Below are positions 34,882-43,772 of a stretch of 64,000 nucleotides of DNA, piece by piece. A model generated the notes under the pieces. That model saw only the letters and a program-made list of their open reading frames with translations, made no database searches and was not told where the DNA came from. The stretch covers positions 2,604,001 to 2,668,000 of the forward strand of contig NZ_OZ245832.1 in NCBI RefSeq assembly GCF_965228705.1, read 5' to 3'. Numbering within the stretch: position 1 is the stretch's first letter; each line of letters starts with the position of its first letter. Origin of the DNA: Croceimicrobium sp965228705 (GTDB lineage Bacteria > Bacteroidota > Bacteroidia > Flavobacteriales > Schleiferiaceae). The translations under genes were made by a program, and so were the position numbers.

Positions 34882-36897
34882 CTATTTCTGGATTGTCAGC
34901 TTTACGGTTTTAGATTCTTCGGATCCATTCTGAAGTTTTAAGAGATACGTTCCACTCGCTAAATGATCGAGGTTGAGCTCATATTGTTCATGGGCGTTAA
35001 TCGCCAATTTAGCTTCATATACTTTTTCTCCCGCTAAGGAGTATAGGGCTAAATTATACTGGCCCGGCTCAGTAAACTCAATGAGGCCCTTGCCGGTAGT
35101 AGGGTTTGGGTAAACCTGAAAATCAACTAATTCGTTTTCCACCAAATTAATATTGGTTGGATTCGCCATGTTTAAACGATAGTGAGGGGCCTCATAGGTT
35201 GTACTATTGCTAAAGCCACTGAACCAGCTACCATTTTGATTTTGGAATACCGAAGCATAAGAAGGTTGCCCCCAATTAGCGCTATTGGCAAAACGAATTA
35301 CTCCATCGGGAGCATTGGGGAATAAGCTCGCCACGAAATAATAAGTATCAGCCGGAATTTCTAAAGGTTTGCCATTGGCATCCTCAAAGGAAAAGTTTAC
35401 CAAATTACAAGGTACCGTGCCATCGAAGGAGAACACCTTTCTAAAAATGGGGTTTGTTCCCGCGGGGAAGCCTGCATTAAAGGCAAAGCCGGTAGTATCG
35501 TAAATGGCTATTTCCATATCTGCAGTGGAATCGGTTAAACAGCTCATTTGCATTTCCATTCCCTGGATATATACGCTATTACCATCACCATAAGGATGTT
35601 GATCCGGATCTTCTAAATTGAAGAGTACCCCAATCGCGATCATTCCATTGGTCCCGGTATTGGTTCCAAAGTAATTATCTGCCACCTTATCATCTAATGA
35701 ATAAGCATCCCCATACGAGAAGTTAAAGGTATCAGCAGCAGTAGTATTGGCTAAAGTGATACTATCGGAAATGGCCTTATAAACTAATTTAAAGTTACCA
35801 GTAAATGGTGGTGTCCAAGCACTAGTCGTAAGTGTAGTATAATAGGCCGTATCATAAGGAGCCAAAGTGGCTACAGTTGGTGAAAACACGGTTCCAGCTA
35901 CGGCATTGTTAGAATCTAGAATTTCTACAGCCAGGGCTACATTGGTTTGGGTGTTGGTTCCGTAATTGTAGATATTACTGTCGAAAGTGATAGGTACTGG
36001 CTGCTTATCCGACAAATGCATGTACTTTGGATAACTGCTATTATTATCGAAAATAATGTCATGTTCCGGCGCTTCACCACTGGCACCAGGAGCGGTTGCA
36101 CGGGTGAAAACCAGTGAATTTTCGGGAGGGGTCAATAATTCGATATCATCGATCATCCAATAGTAGCGGCCAGATCCATTGCTATTACTAACTGTACCAT
36201 CAAAAACAAATTCCAGTACCACCTCGCTTTGGTTTGCCACAAAGCTGGAAAGATTGGCGCGGTAATAAGCATTTTGATCTGTGGAGGCGTTCACTGCAAC
36301 TTCGCTGGCTGGAAATGCTTCTACCGTATCGGGAAAAGTAACTCCACCATCGGTACTGACGGCTACATACCAGGCGGATTGAAAACGACGGGCATACATA
36401 TAAAAGCCAATTTCGGCCCCTGAATGGGCACTAAGGTCTATGGTATCCGTGCGCAATCGCCCCACATGTGGTGCAGGAACCGGCCCCGAACCATTCGTAG
36501 CGCGGTCGCCATTGGAATGCAAGAAATCCGAATCGAAAATCATAAAACCATTGGATCGAGTGGGGGAGTTAATAGGGTCTCCCAAATTCCCTGAATTATT
36601 GGGGCCTGCCCAACATCCTCGAGAACCTACGGTATCAGGTGGGGCTGTATTCGGACCGCGGTATTCCCATAAGGCCAAGGCCGGAGTTCCATTTTGGGAC
36701 CAGCCGGCAGGAATGCCATTAGCAAAGTCTTCGGACCAAATTACGGTTTGAGTTGAGGATTCTGCTCGATGATGAAAAGCACTATTGCGAGGCTTCATTT
36801 CTTGATAGTCTTCCGAGGCTTCCGCACGTGGAAGTTGTTGAGCATTTAAGGCCATGGTTAAGCCACCCATAAATGTAATTAGTAGGGATTTTTTCAT
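34882..36897 (-). CDS. T9SS type A sorting-domain secreted protein
   Basis: 671 aa with signal peptide (MKKSLLITFMGGLTMALNAQ). Residues about 50-260 look like a MAM/concanavalin-type beta-sandwich domain (WSEDFANGIPAGWSQNG at the front, YYWMIDDIELL at the end). A beta-rich middle follows with CARDB-like strands. The last 75 residues are a T9SS type A sorting domain (FQVYPNPTTGKGLIEF, LYSLAGEKVYEAKL, LASGTYLLKLQNG). It is an exported surface or extracellular protein, perhaps adhesive. It is monocistronic. Confidence 0.88.
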   Translation of the reverse strand: MKKSLLITFMGGLTMALNAQQLPRAEASEDYQEMKPRNSAFHHRAESSTQTVIWSEDFANGIPAGWSQNGTPALALWEYRGPNTAPPDTVGSRGCWAGPNNSGNLGDPINSPTRSNGFMIFDSDFLHSNGDRATNGSGPVPAPHVGRLRTDTIDLSAHSGAEIGFYMYARRFQSAWYVAVSTDGGVTFPDTVEAFPASEVAVNASTDQNAYYRANLSSFVANQSEVVLEFVFDGTVSNSNGSGRYYWMIDDIELLTPPENSLVFTRATAPGASGEAPEHDIIFDNNSSYPKYMHLSDKQPVPITFDSNIYNYGTNTQTNVALAVEILDSNNAVAGTVFSPTVATLAPYDTAYYTTLTTSAWTPPFTGNFKLVYKAISDSITLANTTAADTFNFSYGDAYSLDDKVADNYFGTNTGTNGMIAIGVLFNLEDPDQHPYGDGNSVYIQGMEMQMSCLTDSTADMEIAIYDTTGFAFNAGFPAGTNPIFRKVFSFDGTVPCNLVNFSFEDANGKPLEIPADTYYFVASLFPNAPDGVIRFANSANWGQPSYASVFQNQNGSWFSGFSNSTTYEAPHYRLNMANPTNINLVENELVDFQVYPNPTTGKGLIEFTEPGQYNLALYSLAGEKVYEAKLAINAHEQYELNLDHLASGTYLLKLQNGSEESKTVKLTIQK

Positions 36898-37035
36898 ATG
36901 CTTTAATTTATTGATGCCTCAAAGTAGCTATTTTTTAGACTTTTACGACATGGACTTTGGATTTTAACAAGACAGGCTTTTCCCAAGATTTAATACCTTC
37001 CTTGTCTCATTCACAGAGACCCTAAATTCTTAAGC

Positions 37036-37410
37036 ATGCAAATCATAAAAATTATAGTTCAAGTTCTATTGGCCCTTATTTTTCTAATGGTAGGTACAAT
37101 GAAGCTTTTCACCCCCTATTCGGAAATGGTGCTCACCGAAGGTATGACCTGGGCCGAAGAATTTTCAGCGGCTTTTATTAAAACTATTGGCGCCCTGGAG
37201 GCCTTGGGAGGATTAGCAATAATCCTAAGCTTAGTACTTAAATCTCTAAAAGTCTTAGTTCCCTTAGCCAGTCTTGGCTTTATGATATTGATGGTTGGAG
37301 CAGCCTATACGCATTGGAGTAGAGATGAGCCCATCGCCACCAATTTGATTTTATTTTTTGTTTCTGGCCTGGTTTTTTACCAAAATCGAAGCAGCCTCAG
37401 TCGCAAATAG
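37036..37410 (+). CDS. DoxX-family membrane protein
   Basis: 124 aa with four predicted spans, as in DoxX/DoxD-like proteins: IIVQVLLALIFLMVGTMKLF with the usual G-K-L ending, LGGLAIILSLVL, VLVPLASLGFMILMVGAAY and a last span NLILFFVSGLVFYQ. Members are linked to redox homeostasis, but this one's role is unknown. It stands alone between a T9SS cargo gene and an SDR gene. Confidence 0.8.
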   Translation: MQIIKIIVQVLLALIFLMVGTMKLFTPYSEMVLTEGMTWAEEFSAAFIKTIGALEALGGLAIILSLVLKSLKVLVPLASLGFMILMVGAAYTHWSRDEPIATNLILFFVSGLVFYQNRSSLSRK

Positions 37411-37414
37411 GCAT

Positions 37415-37446
37415 AAAAAAAGGCCGGTGGTTATGAGGCACCGGCC
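37415..37446 (-). terminator. terminator of the tetR-SDR unit
   Basis: A perfect 8-bp GC-rich stem ggccggtg (37422-37429) and caccggcc (37439-37446). On the minus strand it is followed by seven T residues. Confidence 0.85.
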
Positions 37447-37471
37447 CGATCCATTGTTTAAAAAAAGAGCG

Positions 37472-38293
37472 CTATTTGAATTGGCTCATGATGATTCTGT
37501 CAAAGAATCGATCACTAAAGTAACGACGAATAAAGATCATTGGTTTGGCCAATCTTCCTCCAGCATAACGAGTTTTTGGCTTCGGACTGGCTATAGCTTT
37601 GTTTACCAGCCGGGTAATTACGGATGCCGGGGACCCTTTACCATCAAGATATACTTCCTTGGTTGCCTTAGCCACCGTATTGGTCATTTCCTCATAAGCG
37701 GTGTCTTTCGCTCGAGCCACCATCGGATCAAGCATAACATCTCCAAACTCAGTGAGAATTACTCCTGGTTCAATTAAAACCACATCAATATTAAATGGCG
37801 CTAACTCCAGTCGTAAACAGTCCGACCAACCTTCCAGCGCATGTTTGGTAGCATGATACCAGGCTCCTAAAGGGGTATAGACCTTACCACCAACCGAAGA
37901 GATATTGATAATCTTGCCTCTTTTAGCCTCTCGCATAAAGGGCAATACCTTTTGTGTGATGCTAGCCAAACCAAAAATGTTTACTTCAAACTGTCTGCGG
38001 GCATCTTCCACCGATACAGTTTCTACTGCTCCATATACAGCATAACCTGCATTATTCACCAATACGTCTATATGCCCTTGTGCTTCAATAATGGTTTTCA
38101 CTACGGATTCCACTTCGGATTCTTTGCTAATATCCATGGCCAGAGCATGACCCCCCGCTTTTTGAATATCCTCCATTTTATCGATCCGGCGCGCCGCACC
38201 ATAAACTATATGACCCTGCTTGATGAGGTCCAGGGCAAAATCTTTACCCATTCCTGAGGAAGCTCCTGTTACTAAAATGACTTGCTTTTTCAT
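37472..38293 (-). CDS. SDR-family NAD(P)-dependent oxidoreductase
   Basis: 273 aa, classical short-chain dehydrogenase. The cofactor loop is ILVTGASSGMGKDFA; the structural NNAG is in DVLVNNAGYAVYGAVE; the catalytic Ser is in INISSVGGKVY and the Tyr-x3-Lys in AWYHATKHALEGW. The arginine pair in YGAARRIDKM suggests NADPH preference. The substrate is unknown. It lies 47 bases downstream of a tetR gene on the same strand, with a palindromic operator candidate between the two, so the repressor probably controls it. Confidence 0.92.
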   Translation of the reverse strand: MKKQVILVTGASSGMGKDFALDLIKQGHIVYGAARRIDKMEDIQKAGGHALAMDISKESEVESVVKTIIEAQGHIDVLVNNAGYAVYGAVETVSVEDARRQFEVNIFGLASITQKVLPFMREAKRGKIINISSVGGKVYTPLGAWYHATKHALEGWSDCLRLELAPFNIDVVLIEPGVILTEFGDVMLDPMVARAKDTAYEEMTNTVAKATKEVYLDGKGSPASVITRLVNKAIASPKPKTRYAGGRLAKPMIFIRRYFSDRFFDRIIMSQFK

Positions 38294-38303
38294 AATCTAA
38301 TTG

Positions 38304-38321
38304 TAAGTGATTAATTACTTA
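38304..38321. promoter_or_regulatory. palindromic operator candidate before the SDR gene
   Basis: taagtgattaattactta is a near-perfect 18-bp palindrome, with only one symmetric base pair broken. It shares AGTGATTA with the palindrome at the tetR start and is a likely TetR binding site. Confidence 0.5.
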
Positions 38322-38340
38322 TTTCTTGGGGTAAATTTTT

Positions 38341-38862
38341 TTACAGTAAATATCTTCGGTGCAATAAGCTTTGCACCTGATTTAATTCTTTGGGTTTACG
38401 CAGTAATATGGCCGTTACCAAGCCATCGAGAAGTATCATAATTAATTCGGCTTCGGCTTCAGCGTCTTGATAGTGCATTTCCTCGAAAATACTCTTCAGC
38501 ATGGCTTTCAAAGGTGCTGCGGTACTATCATCATAAGCATCAGTTTGCCATTTCAGGGCATAAATCAAGCGCCAAAAATCATGGTCCTCCGGTGCAACGG
38601 TAAAAGCAAAGTCTAATATGCTTTGCAAGCGCTTCCGCGGATTCTCTTCCTGACTAAACTGAGCATACAGCTGATTTACCTTCTCATGACCTTGTTCTAA
38701 AACCGCTTGTAAGAGTCCTTCTTTGTTTTTAAAATGCCGAAAAATCAAGCCCTCAGACACCCCTGCTTCCTTGGCCACCTTTGCAGTTGAAGTGCCATCA
38801 TAGCCCTTTTCTGCGAATAACTGTAGAGCTGTTTTGAGTATCTGTTCTTGTTTTTCTGTCAT
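38341..38862 (-). CDS. TetR/AcrR-family transcriptional repressor
   Basis: 173 aa. The N-terminal helix-turn-helix is at about residues 5-50 (ILKTALQLFAEKGYDGTSTA, AKEAGVSEGLIFRHFKNKEG). The C-terminal ligand domain is helical and variable. A palindrome sits between its -7 box and its ATG, so it should repress itself; a second lies before the SDR gene. Its ligand is probably related to the SDR substrate. Confidence 0.9.
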   Translation of the reverse strand: MTEKQEQILKTALQLFAEKGYDGTSTAKVAKEAGVSEGLIFRHFKNKEGLLQAVLEQGHEKVNQLYAQFSQEENPRKRLQSILDFAFTVAPEDHDFWRLIYALKWQTDAYDDSTAAPLKAMLKSIFEEMHYQDAEAEAELIMILLDGLVTAILLRKPKELNQVQSLLHRRYLL

Positions 38863-38863
38863 G

Positions 38864-38907
38864 GTGAGTAATCACTCACAAAACTACGTTCATTTTTGAT
38901 ATGCACA
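38864..38907 (-). promoter_or_regulatory. tetR promoter with overlapping operator
   Basis: The minus strand shows a TTG (38905-38907), an 18-base spacer, the -7 box TAgtTTTG (38879-38886), then directly the palindrome gtgagt-aatc-actcac (38864-38879) that covers the expected start site and abuts the ATG. This geometry is typical of autorepression. Confidence 0.65.
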
Positions 38908-38943
38908 AATAATTCAATTGTATTTTTTTGAATTTAGTTTCCT

Positions 38944-39528
38944 TTGTCGCCGAAACCTCAGAACGTGTCCGCACAAATAATAGAATCCTGGATCGATCAA
39001 TACAGCGATGAGCTCCTGCACTGGGCCGAATACCGTACGGGTGATTCTGCCCTGGCACAGGATATGGTTCAGGAAACTTTTATCGCGGCCTACGAAAATT
39101 ACCATCAATTTAAAGGCGACAGCAATCCCAAAACCTGGCTGTCTCGAATTTTGCGCAATAAGATTGTGGACTATTTCCGTTCTGCATATTACCGTAAAAA
39201 TATTTTTGAAGGTCAAGCTTCTGATGATGATGGCCCGGAGCGATCTCATTTTGATACCGAAGAGCATTGGCGAGCTGAAATCTTCCAAAGTGGTTGGGAA
39301 GATGATGAGTCTTTGATGGATCGCGAAGATTTTCGAGCCCTGTTTGAGCAATGTCTTATGAACCTTCCGCAAGCTTGGCGCGATATTATAGCCGCTAAAT
39401 ATTTCGCTCAGGAGAAAGGAAAAGACATTAGTCAGGAGTTTAATATTAGTACGTCCAACTATTGGCAAATTATTCATCGGGCCAAGCTGGCTTTGAAGAA
39501 ATGCCTAGAAGTGTATTGGAAATCATGA
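38944..39528 (+). CDS. ECF-type RNA polymerase sigma factor
   Basis: 194 aa from TTG; a GTG at 38965 is an equally good start, since a near-consensus -7 box (TTccTTTG, 38939-38946) overlaps the TTG. Region 2 is ALAQDMVQETFIAAYENYHQ and NPKTWLSRILRNKIVDYFR. Region 4 is LMNLPQAWRDIIAAKYFAQE with ISTSNYWQIIHRAKLALKK. An acidic insert of about 35 residues separates them. It ends in an ATGA overlap with a small zinc-finger gene, the usual sigma/anti-sigma arrangement. Confidence 0.93.
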   Translation: MSPKPQNVSAQIIESWIDQYSDELLHWAEYRTGDSALAQDMVQETFIAAYENYHQFKGDSNPKTWLSRILRNKIVDYFRSAYYRKNIFEGQASDDDGPERSHFDTEEHWRAEIFQSGWEDDESLMDREDFRALFEQCLMNLPQAWRDIIAAKYFAQEKGKDISQEFNISTSNYWQIIHRAKLALKKCLEVYWKS

Positions 39529-39788
39529 AGCTCTTACAAACTCTCATATTAAGCTGTAAAGATGCCAGCTCTCTCATCCAAAAAAAGGAAGAGGGAAAGC
39601 TCGGCCTTATTCAGGGTCTGCAGCTACGCGTGCATCTAAGTGTTTGTGTATTCTGTCGCCATTACGAAAAGCAAAGCGGTCGTATCAATGAATTTATCGA
39701 CCAGTACTTTAAAGACCGTAAGCCCCAAGCGCAAGAAAAATTTAAGGAAGAGCTTAAAAGCAAAATTCGAGAAAAGGATTCTGCTTAA
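39525..39788 (+). CDS. small zinc-finger protein, putative soluble anti-sigma factor
   Basis: 87 aa. The ATG overlaps the sigma-factor stop as ATGA. A zf-HC2-type motif H-x3-C-x2-C is seen in RVHLSVCVFCRHYEKQSG, preceded by the helix CKDASSLIQKKEEGKLGLIQ typical of the anti-sigma N-terminal domain. Unlike most anti-sigma factors it has no membrane segment, so it would act in the cytoplasm, perhaps as a redox- or zinc-sensing partner. The coupling to the sigma gene supports the role. Confidence 0.75.
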   Translation: MKLLQTLILSCKDASSLIQKKEEGKLGLIQGLQLRVHLSVCVFCRHYEKQSGRINEFIDQYFKDRKPQAQEKFKEELKSKIREKDSA

Positions 39789-39842
39789 GTGTAAGGCTTC
39801 AGCGCTCCCTTCGTCCTAAAAGCAATAAAAATTATCCCTTTT

Positions 39843-40262
39843 ATGAAAAGTTTATTGCTAAGCCTTAGCCTTGTTTTTGGCCTATCAACCTATCAGCAAA
39901 ATGCCCCAAGTCCAGTAAGTGCCGAACTTTCGGAAGCACTGATTGTAGTAGTTAATACTGCAGATTGGTGTCCGCTTTGTCAGAAGCATGGCGAAAGAGT
40001 AGAAAAAGATATTCTTTCTAAGTTTCAGGCAAACGCCTCCTACCAAATTATCGTTAATGATTTGAGCACCGAGGAAAGCAAAGCGGCCAGTCAGGAAATT
40101 CTGATGAAAGCCGGATTGCATAACTTTAGCGCCGAGAATAATGGTACCGGCCGGATTTACTTCGTACATCCCACTTCCAAGCAGGTACTCGATAAAATAA
40201 GTGTTTCAAAAAGCACTGAAAAGATTAGCAAGGCTTTTACCGAAGCCCTTGAAAATATTTAA
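39843..40262 (+). CDS. exported thioredoxin-like protein
   Basis: 139 aa with an N-terminal signal (SLLLSLSLVFGLS) and a thioredoxin-like domain: LIVVVNTADWCPLCQKHGER has a CPLC active site, and the second half ends with VLDKISVSKSTEKISKAF. It would act in the periplasm as a thiol-disulfide protein. The usual cis-proline position is not obvious, so the exact class is uncertain. It follows the sigma/zinc-finger pair by 54 bases and may belong to that regulon. Confidence 0.75.
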   Translation: MKSLLLSLSLVFGLSTYQQNAPSPVSAELSEALIVVVNTADWCPLCQKHGERVEKDILSKFQANASYQIIVNDLSTEESKAASQEILMKAGLHNFSAENNGTGRIYFVHPTSKQVLDKISVSKSTEKISKAFTEALENI

Positions 40263-40264
40263 AG

Positions 40265-40318
40265 AAGAGCGGGCCGGGACTTTTTCTTGGTTCTTCTGAC
40301 TCGGCCCGTTCTTTATTC
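40265..40318 (+). terminator. terminator after the thioredoxin-like gene
   Basis: aagagcgggccg (40265-40276) pairs with cggcccgttctt (40302-40313) over 12 positions including one G-T pair. The loop is about 25 bases and a T-rich tail follows. Confidence 0.7.
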
Positions 40319-40338
40319 TTCCTTAATTCCATTTGAAT

Positions 40339-40941
40339 ATGTTACGATATCTTTTTAGCGCTTTATTCTCTTTAGTTCTATTTTCGGCTTGTAGTCAGGA
40401 TTTAGACAGTGTTCAAGGTCTACCAGTTGGTGCCAAAGCCCCTTTGCCAAGTTTGCAAAATGAAGAAGGTCAAAAAATCTCCTTAAGTCAGGCGCTCGAA
40501 AAAGGCCCCATCGTTTTAATCTTTTATCGTGGTCAGTGGTGCCCCTATTGCAATCGACATTTATCCGCTTTAGAAGCAGTTCGTGATTCGCTGGAAGCTG
40601 AAGGGGCTCAACTTTTTGCCATATCCCCAGAGAAACCAGAATATCTACAAGAAATGCAAGCGAAAACGGAAGCAGGCTTTACCCTACTTTACGATTCTGC
40701 CTATCAAACGATTCTGGCCTATGATCTGGCCTTCTTACCATCAGCCGGAACGCGTTTTAAATACAATACCCTCCTTGGCGCCGATCTCAGCGAAGCCCAT
40801 GGCGACGAGCGAGAGTTACTACCCGTACCAGCAAGCTTCCTGATCGATCAAAAGGGGATCATTCGTTGGCGTCATTTCGATCCTGACTATACCCAAAGGT
40901 CTGAGCCCTCCGAAATCCTTAAAGCCTTGAAAGCACTCTAG
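40339..40941 (+). CDS. peroxiredoxin-like (AhpC/TSA) lipoprotein
   Basis: 200 aa. The ATG two codons after the in-frame TTG (40333) gives the leader MLRYLFSALFSLVLFSAC with a lipobox (FSAC). The thioredoxin-fold domain carries IVLIFYRGQWCPYCNRHL with a CPYC pair, then LFAISPEKPEYLQEM and VPASFLIDQKGIIRWRHFDP. This matches the AhpC/TSA redoxin family with a bacterial two-cysteine motif rather than the one-cysteine peroxiredoxin. It is probably an envelope-anchored thiol peroxidase. Confidence 0.85.
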   Translation: MLRYLFSALFSLVLFSACSQDLDSVQGLPVGAKAPLPSLQNEEGQKISLSQALEKGPIVLIFYRGQWCPYCNRHLSALEAVRDSLEAEGAQLFAISPEKPEYLQEMQAKTEAGFTLLYDSAYQTILAYDLAFLPSAGTRFKYNTLLGADLSEAHGDERELLPVPASFLIDQKGIIRWRHFDPDYTQRSEPSEILKALKAL

Positions 40942-40949
40942 GATTTTGA

Positions 40950-43772
40950 TTGCGACCTAGCGCCTTTTTCCCGTTCTTCGTAGAAAAGACCTCCACATTG
41001 AGCTCATTTCTCGATCAAGTTGCGCAATTCCTGCTCAACCAACCTCTTCCCCTCCATCGGCAAACGGTGGTATTACCCAGCCGTAGGGCAGGAATTTTCT
41101 TGCAAAGAGCGCTGGAGTCTCAGTTGGAAAAAGCCCGTTTAGCGCCGCGCCTTTTGAGTATCGAAGAGTTCATTTTTGAGCTAACGGCTTTAGAGCCCGT
41201 ATCGCGACCCGAACTCTACTTTAGGCTCTTTGAATGCTTGCGTAATTCGGTGCGCCCGGATCTGAAATTTGAAGAATTCAATCGCTGGGGCCGAGCCCTA
41301 CTGCAAGACTTCAATGAGATTGATCGCTACCTAATTGAACCTGATCAAATCTTTTCCTATCTGGGTGATCTGAAACGCATTGAGCAGTGGAATCTTGAGC
41401 CCGGCGAACATACTCGCATGCTCGATGATTACCTTAAGTTCTGGCCCGCTTTAGCGGATGTTTATAAAGAGCTTAAACAAAGTTTGCTGGCCGAAAGCAA
41501 GGCCTGGCAAGGTTTGGCCTACCGAGTATTTGCAGAGAAAATTGAATTCGAAACCGCGGCTATAGCCAAGGAATATGAGCAGTTCTATTTTATTGGCTTT
41601 AACGCCTTAAATAATGCCGAGGAAAAAGCTTTGATGCATCTTTATGAAGCTGGTTTAGCCCAGTTTTTCTGGGATGTCGACCGCTATTATTTCGATGATT
41701 CGGAACAAGAAGCCGGGCATTTTTTAAGGAATTCGCCTTTGGTGAAGCGTTTGCAAAAACACGATTCCTTTTATGGTTTGCATGATGCATTAGCCCATGG
41801 TACCCGAAAAGTGGAGAGCATCGCCATTGCCGGATCCAATCTTCAATCCATTGTGGCCAGCAACCTCCTCAGTGAACAAAGTGAAGAAGATCTCGCCCAC
41901 ACGGCCATGGTTTTAAGTGATGAGGCCCTCTTACCTGCTTTTCTAAATAACATTCACCCTCAGTTTCCCAGCCTCAACCTCAGCATGGGACTAGGGCTTC
42001 AACATTCGCCTTTAGCCGGTTTTTTTGAAATTTTGCTCGACTTTCCCCTGGAGGCAGAACGCAACGGCAAAAAGAATGGTAAGGGCTGGGCCCGCTTTCA
42101 TTTTAAACGCTGGGAAGCCTTGCTTAACCATCCGATCACCCATAAAATCGCTGGTTCATCAGCCTATCAACTTCAAGAGATTAGGGCCGAAATGCATCGA
42201 AAGAATGCGCTCTACGCTAGCCTCCCGGACCTAGAACTTGAAAAATTACTCGCCCCCTTATCTGCTGATTTTTTCAAAGCTGATCAAAGTCAAGCCGCTC
42301 AATACCAGAGATTGGCTGAATTCTGTGAGACGAGTTTAAACTTATTGGTAGATCAATCCAGCTTACAGGAAGGCCTTTTTGCCTTTTACCAACTCTTTAA
42401 ACAAACGGCAGACACCCTCAACCGCTTTCCCTATCTCGAGAATTTCGAACAAAGCTTACAATTTTACCGAGAGCTTTTACCCGATTTAGGCATCGACCTG
42501 CGTGGGGAACCACTCCAAGGCATGCAGGTAATGGGTTGGCTGGAAACTCGCTGTCTAGATTTTAAACAAATTGTGGTATTGAGCTTAAATGAGGGCGTTT
42601 TACCCAAAGGGCGTTCCGAAAGTAGCCTACTCCCCTTTGATGTTAAGCGCAAATTTGGTTTGCCTACTTACCTCGAAAAAGATGCGGTTTTTGCCTATCA
42701 CTTCTACCGTCTTATGCAAAGGGCCCAAAAGATTTATCTATTGCACAGCACCTCGACTAGTGGAATTGGAGTAGTAGAACCTTCCCGATTTGTACGTCAA
42801 TTGGAATTGGAATGGCCTCAAAAAAACGCTCGGCTCCAATTCATAAACCAAATCGCTACAGCTCGAAGTCAGGAGGGCAAAGCAAAGGAGCAGGTCCTAA
42901 AAAGCCCGGCCTTAATGCAAAGATTAGATGAAATGGCCGAACGTGGGTTTTCACCCAGTAGCCTGTATCTCTATTTAAAGGACCCCCTTCAATTTTACTA
43001 TGAAAAGGTTTTGGGGCTTAAGCCGGATGAGAGCTTAATGGAGGAACTCGACCTACCCGCACAGGGAAATGTGCTACATGAATTTCTGGAATTTGGATTC
43101 AGTCAGCCTAAGCCCGAAGATCCCGATACCCGAATTCCATATACTCCTGATCCCGATGGGCCCTTTTTTAAGGCAGACCTAAATCAGCTAAAATCAGAAT
43201 TGCGAAACTTGATGCTGAAACATGTTCCCGGCTTACCTTTGGATCAAGGACCCAATTTATTGCACCTGGAAAGCATGAGTTTTATGCTGCGTAACTTTCT
43301 GAAATTCGAAAGTGCACGCCTTAAAAAACTGGGGACGACTTGGCAGGTATTAGCCACCGAAAAAGGCCTGGAAGGTCAAATAAAACTTGCCTCCGGTCGC
43401 CAGATTAATTTGATTGGTAATGCCGACCGTATTGATCAAGAAGGCAATCGAATTCATATTATCGACTACAAATCCGGAGCTAAATCCAAATACGATTACA
43501 GCATTTCCACCCTGGAGTTCGAGGCCTTTGTAAAAAAGCCCCAGGCGATTCAGTTACCCATGTATGCTTTGATGTACTGGCAACAAAATCCCGAACTGAA
43601 AATTCAGGCCTCGGTACTCTCTTTGCGTAAATTGAGTGATAATCCTTTCACCATGAAAATGGAAAAGAGCGCTTTCCTTGATGCCGAAAATCAGGAGGCT
43701 ATTGTCTCCGTACTGCAAGCTATTTTTGAAGAAATGTTTAATCCGGACATCCCCTTTCAATCGCGTGCCTAA
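40950..43772 (+). CDS. AddB-like PD-(D/E)XK nuclease family protein
   Basis: Up to 940 aa. TTG at 40950 is used; TTG 40998 (just before SSFLDQVAQFL) fits homologues better. The N-terminal part has TVVLPSRRAGIFLQRALESQ, the helicase-like but Walker A-less region of Bacteroidota AddB-type proteins. The middle is helical. The C-terminal RecB-type nuclease domain (from about residue 670) has FSPSSLYLYLKDPLQFYYEK, GNVLHEFLEFGF and GNADRIDQEGNRIHIIDYKSG, keeping the Asp, Asp and Lys of the active site. It probably acts in double-strand-break end processing with an AddA helicase encoded elsewhere. The stop overlaps the dehydratase start. Confidence 0.85.
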   Translation: MRPSAFFPFFVEKTSTLSSFLDQVAQFLLNQPLPLHRQTVVLPSRRAGIFLQRALESQLEKARLAPRLLSIEEFIFELTALEPVSRPELYFRLFECLRNSVRPDLKFEEFNRWGRALLQDFNEIDRYLIEPDQIFSYLGDLKRIEQWNLEPGEHTRMLDDYLKFWPALADVYKELKQSLLAESKAWQGLAYRVFAEKIEFETAAIAKEYEQFYFIGFNALNNAEEKALMHLYEAGLAQFFWDVDRYYFDDSEQEAGHFLRNSPLVKRLQKHDSFYGLHDALAHGTRKVESIAIAGSNLQSIVASNLLSEQSEEDLAHTAMVLSDEALLPAFLNNIHPQFPSLNLSMGLGLQHSPLAGFFEILLDFPLEAERNGKKNGKGWARFHFKRWEALLNHPITHKIAGSSAYQLQEIRAEMHRKNALYASLPDLELEKLLAPLSADFFKADQSQAAQYQRLAEFCETSLNLLVDQSSLQEGLFAFYQLFKQTADTLNRFPYLENFEQSLQFYRELLPDLGIDLRGEPLQGMQVMGWLETRCLDFKQIVVLSLNEGVLPKGRSESSLLPFDVKRKFGLPTYLEKDAVFAYHFYRLMQRAQKIYLLHSTSTSGIGVVEPSRFVRQLELEWPQKNARLQFINQIATARSQEGKAKEQVLKSPALMQRLDEMAERGFSPSSLYLYLKDPLQFYYEKVLGLKPDESLMEELDLPAQGNVLHEFLEFGFSQPKPEDPDTRIPYTPDPDGPFFKADLNQLKSELRNLMLKHVPGLPLDQGPNLLHLESMSFMLRNFLKFESARLKKLGTTWQVLATEKGLEGQIKLASGRQINLIGNADRIDQEGNRIHIIDYKSGAKSKYDYSISTLEFEAFVKKPQAIQLPMYALMYWQQNPELKIQASVLSLRKLSDNPFTMKMEKSAFLDAENQEAIVSVLQAIFEEMFNPDIPFQSRA

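Noticed and set aside
38914..39477. Long minus-strand frame opposite the sigma factor
   Set aside because: It lies entirely antisense to a gene with clear sigma region 2 and 4 motifs and has no recognisable domain.
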